DNA from: Microcella alkaliphila
GTDB lineage: Bacteria > Actinomycetota > Actinomycetes > Actinomycetales > Microbacteriaceae
Reading direction: 5' to 3'
DNA: 64,000 bases
NCBI RefSeq assembly: GCF_004216855.1
Contig: NZ_SGXT01000016.1
Coordinates: forward strand, 62,001-126,000
Shown here: positions 58,486 through 64,000 of the stretch, piece by piece
Layout of the letters: every line of letters begins with the position of its first letter
Position numbering within the stretch: position 1 is the stretch's first letter
Notes under the pieces: model-generated
What the model saw: the letters and a program-made list of their open reading frames with translations, nothing else
What the model was told of the DNA's origin: nothing
Databases searched by the model: none
Translations under genes and position numbers: made by a program

Positions 58486-59148
58486 ATGGTGACCGCTTTC
58501 TGCCATCGCCGCGCTTCCCGCCTCGTCGCCGCCCTTACCGGGGGTCTTCTCGCCGTCGGTCTGGGCGCGTGCGCCGCCGAGCCCATCGAGGCCCCCGAGC
58601 CGATCGCCGCACCGACCACGGCGCCGGAGCCGGAACCCGCGACCGAGCCGGAACCCGAGCCCGAACCGGAGCCCGAACTCGTCTTCGCGATGCCCACCGA
58701 CTGCACCGAGATCTTGCCGACCGCGCGAGTGGCGTCACTCGAGGCGCAGAACCTGCAACTGCTGGGCGGCCCTGGCAGCATCTACGGCGACGACTTCTTC
58801 TTCGACGAGACTCCCGAGCAGCTCGTCGGCGGCATCAGCTGCGTGTGGGGGCAGGAGGGTGTCGATCTCTCGACCATCCTGCTGAGCGTTGCTCCGCTGA
58901 ACGCCGCGACCCGGGCGCAGACGATCGACGACCTGATCGCACAAGGGTACATCGCGTACGACCGCGACGACTCCTCGCTCGCCTACGGCCTCATCGGCGA
59001 TGCGGGAGGGCCGCCCGCGATCTACAACCTGATCACGAACGATGCGTGGTTCTCGATGTTGAACTCGCTCGGCGGGCGGGCCGGCTTCGACGAGTCGATT
59101 CTGCTGACCGAAGAGCTGCGCGGGGTTGCCTACGGCGCCCTCGAGTAG
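58486..59148 (+). CDS. Lipoprotein 3, DUF3558-like two-cysteine type
   Basis: 220 residues. Signal peptide with lipobox GLGAC, then a Pro/Glu-rich linker with repeated Glu-Pro (about residues 34-64), and a domain with TDCTEILPTARV and ISCVWGQEG. The same architecture occurs twice more in the window. The external domain has no enzymatic motif that I recognise. The linker DNA (58610-58680) is a degenerate repeat encoding Glu-Pro. Confidence 0.8.
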   Translation: MVTAFCHRRASRLVAALTGGLLAVGLGACAAEPIEAPEPIAAPTTAPEPEPATEPEPEPEPEPELVFAMPTDCTEILPTARVASLEAQNLQLLGGPGSIYGDDFFFDETPEQLVGGISCVWGQEGVDLSTILLSVAPLNAATRAQTIDDLIAQGYIAYDRDDSSLAYGLIGDAGGPPAIYNLITNDAWFSMLNSLGGRAGFDESILLTEELRGVAYGALE

Positions 59149-59218
59149 CGCGAGGGTCCAGTCAGCGCCGCACGTCGGCGCCCCATCATCGGCGCGCCCT
59201 GCCAACTCATCCTATTTT

Positions 59219-59234
59219 TGGTACATTTGTTCCA
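59219..59234. promoter_or_regulatory. Candidate TetR operator upstream of the SMR/TetR genes
   Basis: TGGTACATTTGTTCCA is a near-perfect palindrome: half-sites TGGTAC and GTTCCA (one mismatch) around ATTT. It overlaps a possible -10 (TACATT, 59222-59227) and lies 20 bp before the start codon. It is AT-rich compared with its surroundings. Confidence 0.6.
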
Positions 59235-59253
59235 GAATTGAGGAGAGGGTGCC

Positions 59254-59631
59254 ATGGGGTACATTTATCTGGCCGGCGCGATCGTCGCTGAGGTCATCGC
59301 CACGAGCTTCCTGAAGCTCACGAGCGGCGAGCGGGTCGTCTGGTGGGCCTTCCCCATCGTGGTCGTCGGCTACATCGCCGCTTTCACGATGCTGTCGGCG
59401 TCGCTCGGTCGCGGCGTGCCCCTCGGCACGGCCTACGGCATCTGGGCGGGTATGGGCGTCGCGCTCGTCGCCGGCGTCAGTTGGCTCGTCTTCGGCGAGA
59501 CGCTCACCATCGGTCAGCTCATCGGCATCGCCCTGATCATCGCCGGCGTCGCCCTCGTCGAGCTGACGGGCGACCACGACGCGTCCGTGGCCAGCGGGCT
59601 CAGTGCGCCGGCGACCCTCCCGAAGGCATGA
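59254..59631 (+). CDS. Small multidrug resistance (SMR) efflux protein
   Basis: 125 residues, four membrane helices. The proton/drug-binding Glu is in LAGAIVAEVIATSFLKLT; other motifs are AYGIWAGMGVALVAGVSWLVFGE and IGIALIIAGVALVEL. EmrE/QacC-type exporters pump cationic compounds. It extends ~15 residues beyond EmrE. GAGGAGAGG precedes the ATG. It overlaps the TetR gene as ATGA. Confidence 0.92.
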   Translation: MGYIYLAGAIVAEVIATSFLKLTSGERVVWWAFPIVVVGYIAAFTMLSASLGRGVPLGTAYGIWAGMGVALVAGVSWLVFGETLTIGQLIGIALIIAGVALVELTGDHDASVASGLSAPATLPKA

Positions 59632-60230
59632 GCCCGAGTGCACGCCGGGATGACAGCCCCCGGTTGACCGCCAAGGGCCGCGCGCGCCGAGACGCCCTGC
59701 TGGACGCCGCGCTCACGGTCATCGAGCGTGACGGCCCGGCTGCCCTCACCCACCGTGCGGTGGCGGCCGAGGCGGGGCTGCCCACGTCGGCGGCAACGTA
59801 CTACTTCGCGGACATCGACGACCTGCTCGTGTCGGTTCTTCGGCGGAGCATCGCGGACTATGACGCAACCGTGGGCCCGCTCGATGCGCTCGACGTCGAC
59901 GCCGCGGCCGCGACGATCCGCCAGTATGCGATCGACGAGCGCTCGACCGCGGTCGCCCACTACGAACTGCTGCTGCTCGCCACCCGGCGGCCCGCACTTC
60001 GCCCCGACGCCGAACACTGGTACACCCTGCTCGAGCGGGACCTGGCCACGGCACTGCCGGAGGACGCACAGGATCGCGCCACGCGCATCAGCACGGCGGC
60101 GCTCGCACTCGACGGACTGATCCTGCGGATGCTGTGGCGTGGCGAACCGCACACGCCCGCCGACGTGCGCGCGGCGGTCGCCGCGGCGCTTGCCCCGCTC
60201 AGCGACGACGACGCAATGACTTCTGCATGA
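59628..60230 (+). CDS. TetR-family transcriptional regulator
   Basis: 200 residues. Helix-turn-helix in RDALLDAALTVIERDGPAALTHRAVAAEAGLPTSAATYYFAD; ligand-binding helical domain behind it. Translation is coupled to the SMR pump gene, so it is probably its repressor, with the palindrome at 59219-59234 as operator. The in-frame extension to 59343 is antisense-like and rejected. The last 32 bp overlap the convergent acetyltransferase gene. Confidence 0.92.
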   Translation: MSPSARRDDSPRLTAKGRARRDALLDAALTVIERDGPAALTHRAVAAEAGLPTSAATYYFADIDDLLVSVLRRSIADYDATVGPLDALDVDAAAATIRQYAIDERSTAVAHYELLLLATRRPALRPDAEHWYTLLERDLATALPEDAQDRATRISTAALALDGLILRMLWRGEPHTPADVRAAVAAALAPLSDDDAMTSA

Positions 60231-60786
60231 GCACGATGCCGAGCCACCGGTCGAACTTGAAGCCGACGCGGCCCATCGACCCGGTCTGAGTGAAGCCGAA
60301 CGACTCGTGCAGGCGAATCGAGCCCTCGGCGCCTTGGTCAGCGATGACGGCGACCACCTCGCGCACCCCGGCGTCGGCGGCGCGCTCGAGTAGCTCGCCG
60401 AGCATGGCCTTGCCCAGCCCTCGACCGGTGGCGGCGGGCGCGAGGTAGATCGAGTTCTCGACCGTGTAGCGGTAGGCGGCCTTCTCTTTCCAGGGGTACA
60501 CGTACGCGAACCCGAGTAGCTGACCGCGGGGCGATTCGGCGACGAGGAACGGGTACCCCAGCTTCTGCAGATGCGCGAACTTCTGCTTCAGCCCCTTCAG
60601 CGTCCACGGCTGCTCGTCGAACGTGACGGTCGAGTTCGCGACGTAGTGGTTGTAGATCTCGCGCACCGCGGGCAGGTCGGCGGTCACCGCGTCGCGCAGG
60701 GTGAAACTGAACTCCGGTTCTGGCTCGGGGGCAGGCTTCAGGTGACGCGGCAAGCGCCGACGCTGCTGGTATTCCTCCTCAAGCAT
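60199..60786 (-). CDS. GNAT acetyltransferase (phosphinothricin N-acetyltransferase-like)
   Basis: 195 residues. A charged Arg/Pro/Glu-rich N-terminus of ~28 residues precedes the GNAT domain: VREIYNHYVANSTVTFDEQP, acetyl-CoA loop APAATGRGLGKAMLGELLERA and RLHESFGFTQTGSMGRVGFKF, all typical of the Pat/YncA group. Acetylates amino-group substrates; the natural one is unknown. ATG 60786 has TAGGCT six bases upstream. Confidence 0.88.
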   Translation of the reverse strand: MLEEEYQQRRRLPRHLKPAPEPEPEFSFTLRDAVTADLPAVREIYNHYVANSTVTFDEQPWTLKGLKQKFAHLQKLGYPFLVAESPRGQLLGFAYVYPWKEKAAYRYTVENSIYLAPAATGRGLGKAMLGELLERAADAGVREVVAVIADQGAEGSIRLHESFGFTQTGSMGRVGFKFDRWLGIVLMQKSLRRRR

Positions 60787-60792
60787 GGAATC

Positions 60793-60798
60793 AGCCTA
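60793..60798 (-). promoter_or_regulatory. -10 element of the acetyltransferase gene (leaderless)
   Basis: TAGGCT on the minus strand, six bases before ATG 60786. Confidence 0.55.
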
Positions 60799-60809
60799 CG
60801 TCGCGCGGG

Positions 60810-61511
60810 TTACGGGCTGATGTCCCAGTCGATCGGCTCGGCACCCTGCAGGAGAAGCGCCGCGTTCACCCGACTGAACGGGCGTGAGCCGAAGAACCCG
60901 CGGCGGGCCGACAGAGGGCTCGGATGTGCGCTCGCGACCACCGGAACATCGCCCAGTAGCGGGCGCACGGCCTCCGCATCGCGCCCCCAGAGCACGGCGA
61001 CGAGCGGTCCGCCGCGCGCGACGAGGGCGCGCACGACGGCATCGGTGACGCGCTGCCAACCGAGGCCGCGGTGCGAGTTCGCCCGGCCCGCCGCGACGGT
61101 GAGCACGCGGTTGAGTAGGAGCACGCCGCGCTCGGACCACGGTGACAGGTCGGGGTGCGGCGGCGGGGGGACTCCCACGTCATCGGCGAGCTCGCGGTAG
61201 ATGTTCGCGAGACTGCGCGGAAGCGGCCGCACGGAGCGATCCGCCGAAAAGGCGAGGCCGACGGGATGGCCGGGCGTCGGGTACGGGTCTTGGCCGATGA
61301 CGAGAACCCGCACATCGGCGAGCGGCACGGTCAGCGCGCGCAGCACACGCTGAGGAGCCGGTAGCCATTCGCGGCCCGCAGAGGCCTCAGCATCGAGCCG
61401 GGCGGCGATCGCCGCCAGAGCGTCGTCGAACTGCGGGTCCACCGTGTCAAGCGCCACGGCCCAGCCGTCACCCAGGCCGCCTGGCGGGGCGATGATCTCG
61501 GGGACGCGCAC
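60810..61511 (-). CDS. ung: Uracil-DNA glycosylase
   Basis: 233 residues, family 1 UDG. Water-activating loop [38 protein letters not shown], and the minor-groove loop [19 protein letters not shown]. Removes uracil from DNA. GTG 61511 has TAGCGT exactly six bases upstream. Confidence 0.95.
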   Translation of the reverse strand: MRVPEIIAPPGGLGDGWAVALDTVDPQFDDALAAIAARLDAEASAGREWLPAPQRVLRALTVPLADVRVLVIGQDPYPTPGHPVGLAFSADRSVRPLPRSLANIYRELADDVGVPPPPHPDLSPWSERGVLLLNRVLTVAAGRANSHRGLGWQRVTDAVVRALVARGGPLVAVLWGRDAEAVRPLLGDVPVVASAHPSPLSARRGFFGSRPFSRVNAALLLQGAEPIDWDISP

Positions 61512-61517
61512 GGGCCC

Positions 61518-61523
61518 ACGCTA
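61518..61523 (-). promoter_or_regulatory. -10 element of ung (leaderless)
   Basis: TAGCGT on the minus strand, six bases before GTG 61511; 24 bp away from the plus-strand -10 of the MFS gene. Confidence 0.55.
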
Positions 61524-61547
61524 CCGAGCCCTGGGCATCCCGAGGGC

Positions 61548-61553
61548 TAGCCT
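61548..61553 (+). promoter_or_regulatory. -10 element of the MFS transporter gene (leaderless)
   Basis: TAGCCT seven bases before ATG 61561; no ribosome binding site. Confidence 0.55.
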
Positions 61554-61560
61554 CGCGACC

Positions 61561-63066
61561 ATGGCATCGAGGCTGGCCGGAAAATCTGGCGCGATCACTG
61601 CAGGGCTCGTCGGGTACCTGTTCTTCGTCGAGTTCGTCAGCGGCATCATTCAGGGCTACTACATTCCGCTCATCCCGGACCTCGCCCGGTACCTCGCCAT
61701 CAACGACCCCGAGTTCAACTGGTTCGAGGCCGCGCAGTTGCTGCTGAGCGCGCTCGTGGTGCCGATCCTCGCGAAGCTCGGCGACATGATCGGGCACAAG
61801 AAGGTGCTGCTGATCTCGACCGTCGTAACGGCGGGCGCGAGCTGGTGGCTCGTCGCCGCCGCCGACTTCTGGAGCTTCCTGTTCGCCTGGGCGCTACAGG
61901 GCTTCTATGTCGTCTGGCTGCCGCTCGAGATTGCGCTGATCTTCGACCGGGGGCGCACGACGGGCCGGGGCCCCTCGCAGACCCGGCGCGCGGCCGGACT
62001 GCTCGTCGTCGCCCTGCAGGCAGGCGCGATCGTGGGCGCGCTCGGCGGCGGGCGCATCTTCGACGCGTTCGACGGCAATGTGCCGTTGACATTCGCCGTG
62101 CCCGCGATCGCGGTGACGATCGCATTCTTCGTAATCCTGTTCGGGATACCCGAGTCGACACCTGTTCCCGGTCGCCGACTCGACACCGTTGGTTTCGTGC
62201 TGTTGACGCTGTCGCTCATGACCATCACGAGCGGGCTCGCGTTCCTGCGCATCAACGGGCCGGAGGCGATCTGGGTCTACCTCGTGATTCTGCTGGGGCT
62301 CGCTCTGCTCTACCCCTTCGGCCGCTGGGTGCTCGGCCACCCCGACCCGGCGATCGACATTCGTGTGCTGCGCCGGCCCGAGATGTGGCCCGTGCAGCTG
62401 GTCGCGGGGCTTTTCGGCATCAGCGTGCTGGGCGCGCAGGCGCCGCTCGCCACGTTCGCCGGCACCCCCGTCGAGGCGGGGTACGGCCTCGGGCTCGGCG
62501 CGAGTGACATCTCCACCATCGTCGGCGTCTACCTCATCGGCATGATCACCGGTGCAGCCCTGTTTTCAGCGACGGCGCGGCGACTCTCCCCTCGGGTCGC
62601 CCTCATCGTCGCGACAAGCCTCGTGGCGGTCGGCTACCTGCTCTTCTTGCCGCTCCACTTCACTCCCGTGCAGGTGGCGACCAACATGGTGATCGCGGGG
62701 CTCGGCTCGGGCGCGCTTGTCGCCGCCCTGCCGGCCGCTGCGGCCGCCGGGGCACCGCTCGGGCAGACTGGTATCGCCGCCGGCCTCACCAACACGACGA
62801 AGACGATCGGCGGCTCGTTCGCGAGCGCAATCTTCGCGATCGTCGTGGTCTACGTCGGAACGCAGTCGGTGGTCGCGACGGCTGGCACCTACGGCGGCTA
62901 CATGACGGTTTTCGCGATCTGCGGCGGCACCGCCCTCATCGGCGCGGTGCTGCTCGTGTTTGTGCCGAAGCTTGCCTTCCGCGACCCGATCATCGACGAG
63001 GTGGCCGAAACGATCGCCTCTCCCGGGGCAGGGTCTGCGCGCCCCGACGCCCCTACCGAGGGCTGA
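61561..63066 (+). CDS. Major facilitator superfamily transporter
   Basis: 501 residues with 12-14 membrane helices. MFS motif A-like KLGDMIGHKKVLLIST follows helix 2. The length resembles the 14-helix DHA2 multidrug group, but the substrate is unknown. The C-terminal hydrophilic tail overlaps the convergent SDR gene by 14 bp. ATG 61561 is chosen from the -10 spacing; the upstream frame overlaps ung. Confidence 0.9.
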   Translation: MASRLAGKSGAITAGLVGYLFFVEFVSGIIQGYYIPLIPDLARYLAINDPEFNWFEAAQLLLSALVVPILAKLGDMIGHKKVLLISTVVTAGASWWLVAAADFWSFLFAWALQGFYVVWLPLEIALIFDRGRTTGRGPSQTRRAAGLLVVALQAGAIVGALGGGRIFDAFDGNVPLTFAVPAIAVTIAFFVILFGIPESTPVPGRRLDTVGFVLLTLSLMTITSGLAFLRINGPEAIWVYLVILLGLALLYPFGRWVLGHPDPAIDIRVLRRPEMWPVQLVAGLFGISVLGAQAPLATFAGTPVEAGYGLGLGASDISTIVGVYLIGMITGAALFSATARRLSPRVALIVATSLVAVGYLLFLPLHFTPVQVATNMVIAGLGSGALVAALPAAAAAGAPLGQTGIAAGLTNTTKTIGGSFASAIFAIVVVYVGTQSVVATAGTYGGYMTVFAICGGTALIGAVLLVFVPKLAFRDPIIDEVAETIASPGAGSARPDAPTEG

Positions 63067-63871
63067 GCGGACCGCGCACGAGCTTGTGCTGCGCGGCCTG
63101 CGCGACGGGCCGCATCGTCACTTCGTCGACGTTGATGTGCGCGGGCAGCCCCAGCGCGTCGACGATCACGCGGGCGACGTCGTCGGCGGTCAGCGGACGG
63201 TCCACGCCCTCGTACAGCGCCGCCGCGCGCTCGGCGTCACCCCCGAGCCGATTCAGCGTGAACTCGTCGGTGCGCACCATGCCGGGGGCCACCTGCATTA
63301 CCCGCAGGGGCTCGCCGGCGAGTTCGAGGCGCAGCGCGTCCATCATGATGCGCAGACCCGCCTTCGACGCCGAGTACCCGGCGCCGCCCTCGTAGGCACG
63401 CTGGCCGGCCGTCGACGTGACGGCGACGATGTCGGCCCCGCCGCGCACGCGGGCCGTGTCGCGCAGCATCGGCACGAGGACGCGCAGCACGCGCTGGGCG
63501 CCGAGCACGTTCACGTCGAACATGCGCGCCCAGTCGGCCGTGGACGCCTCGACAACCGGATCGACCCCGATCGCGAGCCCCGCGTTCAGCACGACGGCGT
63601 CGACCGGCGGCGCCCCCGATTCACGGGATGCCCGCAGCACGTCCGCGAGGCCGGCCACGGCGGCGTCGTCGGTCACGTCGAGGACGTGCACCGAGCATCC
63701 CGTGTCGGCGGCGAGCGCCTCCAAGCGGTCGGCGCGGCGCGCGACGCCCGTGACGTGCCAGCCGGCGGCGGCGAGGCGGCGGACGGTGGCGGCGCCGATG
63801 CCGCTGGAGGCTCCGGTGACGAGGGCGTGACGTCGGGCGGGGTGGCTCGTGGAAGCGCTGTGGTCGCTCAT
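63053..63871 (-). CDS. Short-chain dehydrogenase/reductase
   Basis: 272 residues, classical SDR. Cofactor motif TGASSGIGAATVRRL, NAGLA, catalytic Ser in TSTAGQRAYEGGAGYSASKAG (Tyr and Lys follow) and VAPGMVRTDEFTL. Substrate unknown. ATG 63871 has TAGCCT six bases upstream, embedded in a sequence shared with the divergent acyltransferase gene. Confidence 0.9.
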   Translation of the reverse strand: MSDHSASTSHPARRHALVTGASSGIGAATVRRLAAAGWHVTGVARRADRLEALAADTGCSVHVLDVTDDAAVAGLADVLRASRESGAPPVDAVVLNAGLAIGVDPVVEASTADWARMFDVNVLGAQRVLRVLVPMLRDTARVRGGADIVAVTSTAGQRAYEGGAGYSASKAGLRIMMDALRLELAGEPLRVMQVAPGMVRTDEFTLNRLGGDAERAAALYEGVDRPLTADDVARVIVDALGLPAHINVDEVTMRPVAQAAQHKLVRGPLSPR

Positions 63872-63876
63872 GCTCG

Positions 63877-63883
63877 TAGGCTA
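63877..63883. promoter_or_regulatory. Bidirectional -10 element between the SDR and acyltransferase genes
   Basis: TAGGCTA on the plus strand supplies TAGGCT (63877-63882) six bases before GTG 63889, and on the minus strand TAGCCT (63883-63878) six bases before ATG 63871. Both genes would be leaderless. Confidence 0.6.
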
Positions 63884-63888
63884 ACGCG

Positions 63889-64000
63889 GTGCCTACGACG
63901 ACTCGCACCCCGTACTGGGATACGGCCCGCGCCATCGCCATCACCCTCGTCGTCATCGGACACGCGATTCAGCCTCTGAACAGTCAGTACGCGCCGTCGT
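63889..64000 (+). CDS. Acyltransferase 3-family membrane protein, N-terminal fragment (runs off the right edge)
   Basis: 37 codons from GTG 63889: a short N-terminus then YWDTARAIAITLVVIGHAIQ, the first helix of membrane O-acyltransferases (fucose acetylase/Acyl_transf_3 type) with the conserved Gly-His. The gene continues beyond the window. Confidence 0.7.
   Translation, partial: MPTTTRTPYWDTARAIAITLVVIGHAIQPLNSQYAPS

Overview
The window is about 64 kb of very GC-rich, gene-dense chromosome with GTG as a common start codon. It carries the actinobacterial order argS-lysA-hom-thrC-thrB-rho-prfA-prmC-tsaC-wecA-atp. Gene order, short stop/start overlaps (ATGA/GTGA) and protein style point to a free-living actinobacterium, most likely Microbacteriaceae; this assignment is inference. 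I see no insertion sequence, prophage or CRISPR array, and no gene-free stretch over 300 bp.

Region 1 (1-12250, minus strand) is a signalling and cell-surface cluster. Read in the direction of transcription it encodes an FHA protein, a PP2C phosphatase, a membrane-anchored Ser/Thr kinase, a very large Ig-like/fibronectin-III surface protein, a MoxR ATPase, a DUF58 protein and a TgpA-like transglutaminase protein cut by the window edge. The surface-protein gene is split by a frameshift at a GAGT tetranucleotide repeat. Removing one 4-bp unit restores a continuous reading frame.

Region 2 (12271-21194) has a divergent putrescine/GABA-type catabolic locus (aldehyde dehydrogenase, Lrp regulator, class III aminotransferase). 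It continues with two tandem TspO-like proteins, a membrane-anchored protein with an HExxH motif and coiled coil, an aldo/keto reductase, 3-methyladenine glycosylase, YaaA and a small P-loop kinase.

Region 3 (21202-42666, minus strand) is the conserved core: F1Fo ATP synthase with an AtpI-like protein, wecA, tsaC, prmC, prfA, rho, the threonine/lysine genes and argS. A HAD-family gene lies inside it on the opposite strand, a DUF2993 gene sits between argS and lysA, and rpmE is not found between rho and prfA.

Region 4 (42731-64000) is mixed. It holds tRNA-Arg(CCG), a divergent retropepsin-like protease and RimK ligase pair (the ligase fused to an RCK_C/TrkA-C domain), and a RamB-like regulator divergent from GTP-dependent PEP carboxykinase. 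It also has an ECF sigma factor with a membrane partner, PspA, an arginase-family protein, three lipoproteins of one architecture, an SMR efflux pump with a TetR regulator and candidate operator, uracil-DNA glycosylase, an MFS transporter, two SDR enzymes and the start of an acyltransferase.

A recurring feature is a TANNNT-like -10 hexamer placed exactly 6-7 nt before the start codon of about 18 genes. This implies widespread leaderless mRNAs and helps fix start codons. At 63872-63888 one 7-bp sequence supplies this element to two divergent genes.
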